Shown piece by piece: positions 1-7,685 of a stretch of DNA of 11,662 nucleotides. How positions within the stretch are numbered: position 1 is the stretch's first letter; each line of letters starts with the position of its first letter. The position numbers and the translations under genes are program-made. Under the pieces are notes generated by a model, which made no database searches, was not told the DNA's origin, and saw only the letters and a list, made by a program, of their open reading frames with translations. The DNA is from an uncultured bacterium (GTDB taxonomy: Bacteria > Bacillota_I > Bacilli_A > RF39 > UBA660), in the NCBI GenBank assembly GCA_900314225.1, contig OMUM01000081.1, positions 1 to 11,662 of the forward strand. Reading direction: 5' to 3'.

Positions 1-57
1 TCAAAAAAACGGAAATTAGTCTAAAAATTTACGCCAAAATGGTCCGAAATAGTACTC

Positions 58-378
58 TTATTTATTTTCAATCTTACATTTATCAAATAAAAAAACAATT
101 TCTTTTTCTTTCATCATGGTTGCTAGTTCTTTATAATAACTCAATGCTGTGTTAATATCATTAAATTCTTTCAATAATAACGACGAGGCTACTATTGAAT
201 TATCATTACTTATAACATAGCAATATACTTCGTAATTATTATCAACAGAATTAATAATAGTCCCATAATTATACAATCCTTTTGTCAATTCATAACTTTT
301 TAATAGTTTTCTATTTCGTGAATCTTCCGGATGTGAAAAATTTTGCAGTAGTTTTAAATACTCTATAGCATTATTCAT
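58..378 (-). CDS. Hypothetical protein, 106 aa
   Basis: I do not recognise this small protein. It begins at an ATG with GGGGTG five bases upstream, a usable ribosome binding site, and ends at a TAA. It has no signal peptide or membrane segment and looks like a soluble, mixed alpha/beta protein. The first part (residues 1-35) is helical and charged, the middle (about 40-70) reads as strands, and the end is lysine/glutamate-rich. It lies 191 bp beyond the sortase gene on the same strand. That gap has its own possible -10 box and a weak terminator-like hairpin, so it is probably not part of the surface operon. Coding looks likely from the start signal and composition; function is unknown. Confidence 0.6.
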   Translation of the reverse strand: MNNAIEYLKLLQNFSHPEDSRNRKLLKSYELTKGLYNYGTIINSVDNNYEVYCYVISNDNSIVASSLLLKEFNDINTALSYYKELATMMKEKEIVFLFDKCKIENK

Positions 379-403
379 AATGACACCCCAAATCGTAAAT
401 TCT

Positions 404-409
404 ATTATA
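404..409 (-). promoter_or_regulatory. Possible -10 box for the 106-aa gene
   Basis: On the minus strand a perfect TATAAT lies 26 bases before the ATG at 378. No convincing -35 box sits 16-18 bp upstream. In such AT-rich DNA this hexamer is expected by chance fairly often; a second TATAAT lies about 35 bp further upstream. This is a weak candidate only. Confidence 0.2.
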
Positions 410-516
410 AATAAAAGTAATTTCTCTCTTTAATTCAATTATAATACTATTAATTATTATTAAAGTAAATACAATTTATTATTCACAAATTCTCGCTAAT
501 TATGATTTTAATTGAT

Positions 517-545
517 AAAAAAAGAAAAATAATTAATCTTTCTTT
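517..545 (-). terminator. Weak candidate terminator after the sortase gene
   Basis: Shortly after the sortase stop codon the minus strand reads AAAGAAA, an 11-base loop, then TTTCTTT and four more T. The stem is only 7 bp with one G-C pair, so it is thermodynamically weak, although a U-rich tail follows in the right direction. The rest of the 191-bp gap (379-569) holds no further structure that I can support. Confidence 0.25.
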
Positions 546-569
546 CAGCATTATACACTATTTTACAGA

Positions 570-1172
570 TTAATATTTTTCTTTACTTGATAAATATAAG
601 ATTATAACAAGTTGTCGGTCTTCTGTATTTTTTTTGCAAGTAATTAATGTTAATGTGCTCTTATTTAAATCTCTGCTCACTTCAACAGAGCCATCTTTTT
701 CAACATCATATATATTTTCAATTATATAAGTATATTTTGTCCCTTCATAATATATACTTGCTTTATCACCAATTTCAAGTAGGTGTAATTGATTAAAATA
801 AGATATATCTGCTGTTCCATTATGTGCCTCCAATACGACATTTCCCTTTTCTTTATTAGGAAGTGAGCTTTCTTTCATTATAGCAACATTTTTTTCTATA
901 GTATTTTGTTTTGATTCTAATGAATAAACACCTTTTCTTAATCCTATTTTTTTAACTTCTAAAACTAGTAAATACGACTCTTCCTTATCATCAATATCAG
1001 TTTTATTTGTATTATCTATATATGAGGTTTCAGATATATAGTCTTCTATTTTTGTATTTTCTTTTTTCTCCTTCTTAGCTTGTTTAAAAAAAGGAATAAT
1101 ACCAACTATTATTCCTACTATTATAACTATAATTCCAAATATTAATAACTTAGTTTTTCTTTTTATATGCAC
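570..1172 (-). CDS. Sortase (transpeptidase), membrane-anchored
   Basis: This 200-aa protein is a sortase, a membrane cysteine transpeptidase that joins surface proteins to the cell wall or to each other. Residues 1-8 are basic, about 9-28 form a membrane anchor, and a charged linker precedes the catalytic domain (about 67-197). The catalytic triad is readable: His117 in EAHNGT, Cys179 in TLTLITCKK, and Arg186 in DRQLVIILYL. The spacing fits the sortase beta-barrel. I would place it nearest class A/D, but subclass is uncertain. It begins with GTG, has only a weak AGGAATAG upstream, and overlaps the preceding gene by 23 bp, so its translation is probably coupled to that gene. Its most likely partner in the window is that neighbour, which ends in a sorting-signal-like tail. 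Confidence 0.9.
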   Translation of the reverse strand: MHIKRKTKLLIFGIIVIIVGIIVGIIPFFKQAKKEKKENTKIEDYISETSYIDNTNKTDIDDKEESYLLVLEVKKIGLRKGVYSLESKQNTIEKNVAIMKESSLPNKEKGNVVLEAHNGTADISYFNQLHLLEIGDKASIYYEGTKYTYIIENIYDVEKDGSVEVSRDLNKSTLTLITCKKNTEDRQLVIILYLSSKEKY

Positions 1173-1794
1173 TTTTAACTATTCCTATTCCTATTAAAAT
1201 AATAATAGCAGAAAATACAATTGTATACGGAAAACTATTTCTCATAGTATTTGGAGATACAATAATCTCAACAGGTGGCTTGCTATCATCGTATTGAGCA
1301 TAAAATGACCAATCGATATATGAAAATTCATTTAATTCTGTATTATCATAATTTTCTGATAATTTGGTTTCTACAACCATTTTAGAATTTTTAGATGGAG
1401 TGAAATCTCCAAGTAATATTGCCTTTTGAAGATCTATTCCTTGCTCGGTATAGTCAAGGCCTGTAGCTTTTCCCTCATAGATGATTTCTTCATCTAGTTT
1501 TATTTTCATGATGATATTTTCTAACAACTCATCAGCTTCTGCACTTTGTTCTCTAGGAACGACCTTAAAATATAAAGTATATTTTGTATTTGTTCCATTT
1601 TCTATCAATAACTCATCAGTAAAACTTTCTCCTGGAGTCATATCAATGTGTTTCATAAAAATATCTTCATCTATTAGTTTACTTTCATAATACAATCTGT
1701 TATTTTCTTCAGTAAAATATAATTTATTTTCTCTTGCTTGAACTGATAAAACACTGAGTGCAAATAAAGATATAAATAATACGAATTTTTTCAT
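1150..1794 (-). CDS. Secreted, C-terminally anchored surface protein with sorting-signal-like tail
   Basis: The 214-aa product has a clear signal peptide (residues 1-20, likely cleaved after SVQA). A beta-rich extracellular domain follows (about 21-170), with a stretch near 52-76 (TPGESFTDELLIENGTNTKY) like the transitions seen in TasA/camelysin-type matrix proteins and pilin shafts. Near the end comes SPNTM (180-184), then a hydrophobic segment (about 189-207) and a basic tail, YKKKN. This is the layout of a cell-wall sorting signal with a non-canonical pentapeptide, next to a sortase gene. The ATG has a perfect AAGGAGG six bases upstream. The gene lies 35 bp after the BsaA-like gene and overlaps the sortase. 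It may be the basal anchor of the fibre; that role is inferred. Without sortase processing it would be a simple membrane protein. Confidence 0.7.
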   Translation of the reverse strand: MKKFVLFISLFALSVLSVQARENKLYFTEENNRLYYESKLIDEDIFMKHIDMTPGESFTDELLIENGTNTKYTLYFKVVPREQSAEADELLENIIMKIKLDEEIIYEGKATGLDYTEQGIDLQKAILLGDFTPSKNSKMVVETKLSENYDNTELNEFSYIDWSFYAQYDDSKPPVEIIVSPNTMRNSFPYTIVFSAIIILIGIGIVKSAYKKKN

Positions 1795-1829
1795 AGCAAA
1801 CCTCCTTGTCTTATATTAAATTATTAATA

Positions 1830-2474
1830 TTAGCTAATAGCTACACTTGTTCCCCATGCAGTTTGATATTGATCATATTGTACTGTTTCAACTTTGATAG
1901 TTAAAGTATAAGTACCACCAGCATATCCACTTGTTGTTGTTGTACAAGTCTTTGTATGTGCTGTTGCATCTTCAACACAATTATCTGTTGTTGAGATAGT
2001 TACAGCAGGGTTAAAAGTTACTGATTCAATTAAAGATGTAGTGCTAGCATTTTTAGCAAGTTTTGTTTTATAGTAATAATAATCTTTTCCACCTTCAGTT
2101 GATTTAGTCCATTTAGTACTTAAATCACTAGCAAAATTAATGATTGCAGCTCTATTTGGTGTTGGAGTAGCACTATCAGTTAATGAAAGTGGATCTCCAT
2201 TAGCATCTACCCAAGATTCTGTATAAGAAACACGTACTGCTGCTTCTACATCACCTTTGTTTGTTGCAACAACAGTTTTATTTGTAGTTGTACCAGGTGT
2301 CCAATCATCAGGACTTTCGAATGTTTCTACTACCTCCATTGAATATGGTTTTGTACCGAATACGTTTTTAAATGTATCAGTACTTGTAAAATAGGCAATT
2401 GTTACTCCTACAATTCCCAATACAGCAACTAATAATAATGCAACTAATGATTTTTTACTTTTAATTTTTTGCAT
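1830..2474 (-). CDS. TasA/BsaA-like SipW-dependent biofilm matrix protein (second copy)
   Basis: This 214-aa protein has a SipW-cognate signal peptide. A basic start (residues 1-8) is followed by a hydrophobic run (9-27) and AYFTSTDTFKNVF, the usual cleavage neighbourhood of TasA, CalY and BsaA-type exported proteins. The mature part is a threonine-rich beta domain, with FESPDDWTPGTTTNKTVVAT leading into VRVSYTESW. Proteins of this family polymerise into extracellular fibres after SipW cleavage. It is a paralogue of the 199-aa product on the other side of the sipW gene; both share the (V/L)R(V/I)xYxExW, (D/G)xYYYK and WG(T/R) blocks. I chose the ATG at 2474 because AAGGAG lies eight bases upstream of it, whereas the ATG at 2492 would precede that site. 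It overlaps sipW by 14 bp. Confidence 0.85.
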   Translation of the reverse strand: MQKIKSKKSLVALLLVAVLGIVGVTIAYFTSTDTFKNVFGTKPYSMEVVETFESPDDWTPGTTTNKTVVATNKGDVEAAVRVSYTESWVDANGDPLSLTDSATPTPNRAAIINFASDLSTKWTKSTEGGKDYYYYKTKLAKNASTTSLIESVTFNPAVTISTTDNCVEDATAHTKTCTTTTSGYAGGTYTLTIKVETVQYDQYQTAWGTSVAIS

Positions 2475-2979
2475 CTTCTTCACTCCTTCCATTTTTCTTA
2501 TTTATATCAAAAGCTTCTGCGTTGCTAATCAGAAACTCAGATACCAAAATTATTACAGCAGCTATTACAACTAATGTTAAATTATCATTTACCATCTTTA
2601 TGTAATAACCTACATAAGGTATACTTAGTTTTCCTACCTTACCTCTAACATTTTCATAACGAATTTTATTGACATCAGAAACATTGTTAGCGTCTCCTTT
2701 TGTCTCTATCAATCCGTTATCAATATTAGCTATTCTATGTGAAACCATTTTATTGTTATTGACATTGAACGTTATTACGTCCCCTTCTTTTAATTCTTTT
2801 TCTGATACTTTCTTATAATAAATTACGCTACCAACTTTGTATGTAGGTTCCATGGATCCTGAAAGTACAACTACTGGATGTTTTCCAAAAATCATAGGAA
2901 TACATACAATCGCATAAATAATTATTAGAGCGTAGGAAATGATTGCTAATATATGAACTATTTTTTTTACGACGCCCAT
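2461..2979 (-). CDS. sipW: Signal peptidase I, SipW/ER type
   Basis: This 172-aa membrane protease removes signal peptides. Membrane segments lie near residues 7-31 and 133-150. The catalytic residues are those of the SipW/ER-type branch: Ser42 in VVLSGSMEPT, His81 in MVSHRI in place of the lysine of ordinary bacterial enzymes, and Asp96 in TKGDAN. SipW enzymes process TasA-class fibre proteins, and here the gene sits directly between two such substrates. The ATG has GGAGGT eight bases upstream. It overlaps the 199-aa gene by 13 bp at its start and the BsaA-like gene by 14 bp at its end, so the three are almost certainly translated from one message. Confidence 0.95.
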   Translation of the reverse strand: MGVVKKIVHILAIISYALIIIYAIVCIPMIFGKHPVVVLSGSMEPTYKVGSVIYYKKVSEKELKEGDVITFNVNNNKMVSHRIANIDNGLIETKGDANNVSDVNKIRYENVRGKVGKLSIPYVGYYIKMVNDNLTLVVIAAVIILVSEFLISNAEAFDINKKNGRSEEDAKN

Positions 2980-3566
2980 GTAACATTACCTCCACTTATG
3001 GTAGCTGTCCTTCCCCATATTTCTGATATGGCACTGCTACTAGCTTGTATTGCTTCAAAATTGAAATCTAATTCATAAGTATAAGATTTATAATCATTAT
3101 AATAAGGAGAAGTACTGATTAGGCTTTCATTTAAAGCAATTGAATCTAAGACTTGAACTGAAGCTTCAGCAGCTAGTGTTTTTTTGTAATAATACCAGCC
3201 ATCTCCTCCATCAATGAAATCATTGGTAAAGGCAGTTGTCCAATTTTTAGTTACAACATTAGTACCATTTACGTTGTTATCTAATGATAATTTAACTCCA
3301 TTCACTTCTTTTCTCCATAATTCGTTATAATTAATTCTTAAAACTACTGGGGTATTTGTTTCTTCGTTGTTTACAAAACTAACTTTTTTTGTTCCCCATG
3401 TATTATTAAATTTTTCTTCTATAGTAACGTTATAAGTCATTGCTCTAAATTGATTTGGTATAGCTATTTCTGTGTAATAATAAGCAAATGTTGTACCAAC
3501 TATACCAAGTGCAAGAAGTAGTAGGAGGAAGAATAATGGTTTTTTCTTGATTTTCTTAAATTTCAT
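2967..3566 (-). CDS. TasA/BsaA-like SipW-dependent biofilm matrix protein (first copy)
   Basis: This 199-aa protein begins MKFKKIKKKP, followed by a leucine-rich hydrophobic segment (10-27) and TTFAYYYTEI, a SipW-cognate signal peptide. The mature domain matches the second copy at 1830-2474 in order and spacing of landmarks: LRINYNELW, LSLDNN, GWYYYKKTL, and IWGRTATI near the end. It is therefore a diverged paralogue and likely fibre subunit or minor subunit. The start at 3566 is preferred because GGGAGGT lies upstream at good spacing; the ATG at 3587 lies before that site. It begins 1 bp after the stop of the 695-aa adhesin and overlaps sipW at its 3' end. The function is inferred from the family and from sipW. 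Confidence 0.85.
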   Translation of the reverse strand: MKFKKIKKKPLFFLLLLLALGIVGTTFAYYYTEIAIPNQFRAMTYNVTIEEKFNNTWGTKKVSFVNNEETNTPVVLRINYNELWRKEVNGVKLSLDNNVNGTNVVTKNWTTAFTNDFIDGGDGWYYYKKTLAAEASVQVLDSIALNESLISTSPYYNDYKSYTYELDFNFEAIQASSSAISEIWGRTATISGGNVTWAS

Positions 3567-3567
3567 C

Positions 3568-5655
3568 CTAACTACCTCCCTGTACAATTTGATTTTTTAC
3601 ATTTCCAAACGAATGTAAGAATCCTTTTTTCACAAATTCATTGGTATAAGTAATTTCATAGTTATGACCCTCTGCAACTACTAAATTGGCATTGTCTGAA
3701 GTGACGGCACCTGCAACACTCTTAATAGAATATTCTTGAGGAACAATCTCTTTAACTTTATAGGTAGATGGATCTACAAATATTGTTTCACATCCATCTT
3801 TTTCTAAAATTACCCATGTTTCATAATTATTGGTTGTTCCTGTTATATGGAATTGAAATTGATTTTCATTATATGAACCATTTATCGCCTTACATATTTT
3901 TATTTTTGATTGAATTTTAAAAGTTGCAGTTGCTTTATATTCTTTATCCACTAATTGATAATCATTACTAGCTAGTGCTCCTTTTATTTCTGCTTCGTTT
4001 GTAATGGTTCCCGAATCATCTACCTGAACAGTATATGTTGCGTATAAATCTATGCTACTATTTGCAGCAAGTATATCCACATTAGCAACATGATCCGAAA
4101 GAACAGTATACCCAGTCCCCGATTTAAAACTAGAATGCTCAGTATTTTCTTTTACTATTATATTGTTGATTGGGAATGTTGCTGTATTTGTAACAGTAAT
4201 TCTAAACTCTACTGCATCTCCTACTCTATAATAAGTTTTATTACTGATTAGTGTTTTTGTAATCGTTGGTTCGAATGTACCTGTTTGAACTTTCCATTCT
4301 CCATAAATTATTACATCATGTTCTGGCATTTCAAATTCTGATTCTTTATACCAACCTAAGAATTTATATCCACTTGGTTCACTTACAACATTTTCTACTG
4401 TAACAGTAACTCCTGGCTTATATGCCCTTTCTTGAGGTAAGTAATTTTCTGCGTTTGGTGGTAGAACACCATCATAAAATTGATATGTGACTTTATAAGT
4501 AACTTCTTCGAACTCTCCTACAAGAGTTACATTTGTTGATGGCATTGTAAAATCTCTATCGCTACTGACTGTAACATCTGTTGTTGTCCAACCTAAGAAC
4601 CGATAACCATTAAATACATCCCCCTCTTTTAAGGAATCTAAGTTTACAATTGAACCAGGATAATACTCTTTTTCGCTTGGTAGAACATATCCATCAGGAG
4701 TTGTACCGGTTAATGTATAAGTAACTTTTTTAGTAGGATTTTGAGTAAATGAACCTATAAATGTAACATCGTTTCCAGGCATTGTAAATGAATTATTTGA
4801 TACAGTAGCGTCCGTTGTTGTCCAACCACTAAATGTATAGCCTTCTACTTCTACATTGGAAGCTACTCCAACCTTTGTTCCTTCTGAATAACTTGATGTT
4901 CTAGGTGCTGATGGAGCACCATCTGGAACAGTTCCAGTATAGGCATAATTGACATTATATAGTGTTGCAAACTCACTACCCATGAAAGCATGAACTGTAT
5001 TAGAATTAATTGTTAATCCTCTTTCTCTTGCTGTTGCAAAGTTGTAAAAGTCTCTTCTTATTTCTCTTTGAGGCGTTGCTGGATCATCAACTGTTGGCGT
5101 TTTAGTTTTAATTCCTACTGTTAATTCACATCCTGCTTTTAAGTTTTTTACTTGAAATGTTACTGTTCTTGTAGTTGCATTATAATGAAGTCCATGATAC
5201 GTGTATTCAGTATTACCAGCATTCCAAACTCCTTCTGTAACACTAGCTTCATTGGTATCGTCAATTACTTTACCAGTACAAGCCGTTGCATCACTTCTCT
5301 TTACTGCTCCAATAGAACCATCTGCTGTGGTCACAAAACCAGTAAATTCAAGTCCATCTGGTATTTTATCCTCTACAAATAAAGTTCCACTTTTTATTTC
5401 TGATACAGTAGTAGTGTCAGACTGTGTTCCATTTTTATCTACTCCATCATAGGATACGTTTAAGTAATATGTTAAATCTGAATTTTCTTTTACTTCTACA
5501 TCATTGTCTAAGAGTGTTGCGAAACTTTTACCAATGAATAGGGTTAATAAGATACATAGAAGTGCAAGAGCGAATACTACCCACATTGCTTTTACCTGTT
5601 TTTCTGCTGTTGTTGAATTTATTTTTGTTTTTTTCTTAATCTTAATTTTCTTCAC
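3568..5655 (-). CDS. Large surface adhesin with InlB-type B repeats, DUF11-like and SpaA/Cna-B-like domains
   Basis: The protein is 695 aa if it starts at GTG. A lysine-rich start is followed by a membrane segment (about 23-42) ending in GKSFATLLDN. Residues 50-225 form an adhesin-like beta domain. Three InlB-type B repeats follow (about 230-305, 308-384, 386-456), each with GYxFxGW and a MPxxxV block. A DUF11-like domain (460-585) contains YYRVGDAVEFRITVTNT, and a SpaA/Cna-B-like domain (585-675) ends in ITYTNEF. There is no C-terminal sorting signal, so anchoring is probably N-terminal or through fibre assembly. I prefer GTG 5655 because AGGAG lies nine bases upstream; ATG 5664 directly abuts that site and would add three residues. 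The start overlaps the RT gene by 14 bp, tying the DGR to the surface cluster. Confidence 0.85.
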   Translation of the reverse strand: MKKIKIKKKTKINSTTAEKQVKAMWVVFALALLCILLTLFIGKSFATLLDNDVEVKENSDLTYYLNVSYDGVDKNGTQSDTTTVSEIKSGTLFVEDKIPDGLEFTGFVTTADGSIGAVKRSDATACTGKVIDDTNEASVTEGVWNAGNTEYTYHGLHYNATTRTVTFQVKNLKAGCELTVGIKTKTPTVDDPATPQREIRRDFYNFATARERGLTINSNTVHAFMGSEFATLYNVNYAYTGTVPDGAPSAPRTSSYSEGTKVGVASNVEVEGYTFSGWTTTDATVSNNSFTMPGNDVTFIGSFTQNPTKKVTYTLTGTTPDGYVLPSEKEYYPGSIVNLDSLKEGDVFNGYRFLGWTTTDVTVSSDRDFTMPSTNVTLVGEFEEVTYKVTYQFYDGVLPPNAENYLPQERAYKPGVTVTVENVVSEPSGYKFLGWYKESEFEMPEHDVIIYGEWKVQTGTFEPTITKTLISNKTYYRVGDAVEFRITVTNTATFPINNIIVKENTEHSSFKSGTGYTVLSDHVANVDILAANSSIDLYATYTVQVDDSGTITNEAEIKGALASNDYQLVDKEYKATATFKIQSKIKICKAINGSYNENQFQFHITGTTNNYETWVILEKDGCETIFVDPSTYKVKEIVPQEYSIKSVAGAVTSDNANLVVAEGHNYEITYTNEFVKKGFLHSFGNVKNQIVQGGS

Positions 5656-7138
5656 TCTTACCATCTCCTCTCTGTAGTGTATTAAAGTACTCTTCCAGAG
5701 TATTAACAAAATTCATATCTTGATCAATTAATTCATCTAACATTTTATGTAGTCTATTTTTCTTCTCATACTTTTCATAATTAATTAATGAAATATTTAG
5801 ATAAGAGTCATAAATGGTATCATTACCTTGTATTTCAATAGTACTTGAATCGTTTTCAATTGTAATGTATCCCAATCCTTGACTTTTTATTTTGTCAAAG
5901 ATTTTTCCTGCATTACTTACACCAAAAGCAATCGATGAATTATTCCATTTATAGCCAAATAAATTCCAAAGCAACTTAGCATCGTCTTTATATGTTTTAT
6001 AAAAACTGCCTTCTTTTACAAGAATAATTTTTTTGGGATTCTTTTCTTTAAAGTAATCGTACTTTTCTATTGCTTTCATTGTAAACTCCCTTTCCCAAGT
6101 CTTTATCTTTTTCAAGTAACCATAATAACTACCATAAGACCTGTAATATTTCATTAAATCATGCTTCTTTAATGTAACTAATTTCTTTTTTATTTTTTTA
6201 ATTGTCTTTTTTCTATAAGTTACATCATATTTATCATTATCTATCTTATACTTATACCCTAAGAATGTAATTCCTGTTTTCAAATTTACAATTGAACTCT
6301 TAGGATTAATTTTCAACTTTAATTTTGTTAACTCAATTTCAATCAATTTCCACGCTTTTTTTAATCTATCGCGATCTGTATCAATAATAATGAAATCATC
6401 CATGTATCTTACGTAATATTTACATCCCAAATCTTCTTTAATGTAATGATCTAAATCGTTTAAAAAGAATATTGCTAGAAATTGAGAAGTCATGGCACCA
6501 ATACTTAATCCAACTCCTTTTTCATAATGAGGAATATTGGTCCCATATTTTTTATTTAAATTATCTATTATGTTATTAATATAAGGTTTATCTGTTTCAT
6601 CAATAATTGTTTTAATAATTTTTAATACATTTATATCTTGAATTCTTTTTGCAAGTTTTTCCATTAAAATATCGTGTGGGATGGTATAGAAGTATTTGCT
6701 TATATCTATCTTCAACACATATATTTCTGATTCTGGATTATTAATTCTAATTTTATTAATATAGTCATTTATTAACTTATCTGCATATTTACTTCCTTTA
6801 CCTTTTCTTGTTGCAACATTACTATCAATAAGCTTATCTTCTAGATATGGTAAAAGATAATATTTAGCAACAAAATGATTAACAATTTTGTCACCCACTG
6901 TCTGGCTCATTACTAATCTTGCCTTTGGTTCAAATATTAAAAATAATCGAAAAGGCAAAGGTTTATATAAGCCATTTAATAATATTTGATATATATTGTA
7001 ATTCATGGAATTCTTGTTTACATGGTATCTAAATATTGCTCTTTTGTTTTTACAAGTTCTTCTTACAATATCCCACGTAGAAATTACATTTTCATAAGTA
7101 ATTGGTTTATAATATATATCATTATTTAGTGCTTTCAT
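5642..7138 (-). CDS. DGR reverse transcriptase with C-terminal MutS domain I-like extension
   Basis: This enzyme copies the TR transcript into mutagenised cDNA. RT motifs appear in order: Asp145 in VLKIDISKYFYTIPH, then LSIGAMTSQFLA (residues 211-222), the active site YMDD (245-248), and ITFLGYKY (290-297). The IGxxxSQ form is the DGR hallmark; group II intron enzymes normally have QGxxxSP. At 498 aa it is longer than typical DGR RTs (roughly 300-400). Residues about 364-430 (IILVKEGSFYKTYKDDAKLL, then IAFGVSNAGKIF) resemble the mismatch-binding domain I of MutS. A charged helical tail follows. The start overlaps avd by 17 bp and has no Shine-Dalgarno site, so translation is probably coupled. 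No endonuclease domain or intron RNA structure is seen, arguing against a group II intron. Confidence 0.95.
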   Translation of the reverse strand: MKALNNDIYYKPITYENVISTWDIVRRTCKNKRAIFRYHVNKNSMNYNIYQILLNGLYKPLPFRLFLIFEPKARLVMSQTVGDKIVNHFVAKYYLLPYLEDKLIDSNVATRKGKGSKYADKLINDYINKIRINNPESEIYVLKIDISKYFYTIPHDILMEKLAKRIQDINVLKIIKTIIDETDKPYINNIIDNLNKKYGTNIPHYEKGVGLSIGAMTSQFLAIFFLNDLDHYIKEDLGCKYYVRYMDDFIIIDTDRDRLKKAWKLIEIELTKLKLKINPKSSIVNLKTGITFLGYKYKIDNDKYDVTYRKKTIKKIKKKLVTLKKHDLMKYYRSYGSYYGYLKKIKTWEREFTMKAIEKYDYFKEKNPKKIILVKEGSFYKTYKDDAKLLWNLFGYKWNNSSIAFGVSNAGKIFDKIKSQGLGYITIENDSSTIEIQGNDTIYDSYLNISLINYEKYEKKNRLHKMLDELIDQDMNFVNTLEEYFNTLQRGDGKSEEN

Positions 7139-7487
7139 TTGGTTCTGGATTCTGCTGCCATCCGTATGTCATGTTTTTTAATTTTGCCAAAATAGCTACG
7201 GATTTATTAATATGCTTTTTACTTTCAGGGCAAAAGTCTCTTATATCAGATGAAATTATGTCTAACATCTTGATATTAATTATCATTTCTGTAATGTATT
7301 TCATTCTGATATTTCCTTTTGTACTTTCTGCTGAAACCAAATTTCTAATTAAGCTATTAACCTCATCCATCAAATGAATCCGTAAATCTCTGTGCACGTT
7401 AGGTATATTGCAAAGAACATATTTTCTTATGTATCTGCTATAATTTAGAATTTCTACATATAGCTTAAACTCTTTGTTCTCATGCAT
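7122..7487 (-). CDS. avd: DGR accessory variability protein (Avd-like four-helix bundle)
   Basis: This 121-aa, entirely helical, basic protein fits the Avd family. Those proteins form a pentameric barrel that binds the RT and the TR-containing RNA and are needed for cDNA synthesis. Four helices can be drawn at about 4-24, 30-53, 58-83 and 87-107, with basic stretches such as NVHRDLRIHLMDEV and ESKKHINKSVAILAKLKN. I chose the ATG at 7487 because GAGGT lies eight bases upstream and the length then matches known Avd proteins. The frame is open further up to 7544, but that part overlaps the structured spacer after the TR. Its 3' end overlaps the RT gene by 17 bp. The identity rests on size, helix pattern and position between TR and RT. 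Confidence 0.88.
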   Translation of the reverse strand: MHENKEFKLYVEILNYSRYIRKYVLCNIPNVHRDLRIHLMDEVNSLIRNLVSAESTKGNIRMKYITEMIINIKMLDIISSDIRDFCPESKKHINKSVAILAKLKNMTYGWQQNPEPNESTK

Positions 7488-7523
7488 AAATTTTACCTCA
7501 TTTAGTTTTTTTAGTTTGTAATA

Positions 7524-7567
7524 GTAAGTTGCTACGAAAGCCAACTAAGTTACCTCTCGTAGCTTAC
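7524..7567 (-). ncRNA. Stem-loop in the DGR RNA spacer between TR and avd
   Basis: On the minus strand GTAAGCTACGA (7567-7557) can pair with TCGTAGC plus TTAC (7537-7524), leaving a three-base bulge and a 19-base loop. The structure lies in the roughly 200-base spacer between the TR 3' end and the avd start. In the Bordetella phage DGR the equivalent spacer is part of the structured RNA that Avd and RT need to prime cDNA synthesis. That this stem-loop does the same is inference. Confidence 0.5.
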
Positions 7568-7685
7568 ACTATTAATTTATTTAGAACTTCTGTTCATAGA
7601 ATTGTACCTGTTTCACAACTATGTGAGAGTGCCAAATTTCACCATAACTTTTATTCATTATAAATTTGACAAAATGTGTGAGTTG

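Noticed and set aside
1..57. Left edge of the window
   Set aside because: AT-rich sequence past the stop of the 106-aa gene, with no structure or coding signal that I can support.
5152..5452. Plus-strand open frames inside the 695-aa adhesin gene
   Set aside because: They lie opposite a well-supported coding region with clear domains, and no ribosome binding site stands out.
5642..7138. RT as part of a group II intron or retron
   Set aside because: The RT has IGxxxSQ rather than QGxxxSP, no endonuclease domain and no recognisable intron domain V or msr/msd structure nearby. TR, VR and Avd are all present.
7488..7544. Longer Avd start at 7544 (140 aa)
   Set aside because: It lacks a ribosome binding site, its extra 19 residues overlap the spacer stem-loop, and the ATG at 7487 has GAGGT at good spacing and gives the usual Avd length.
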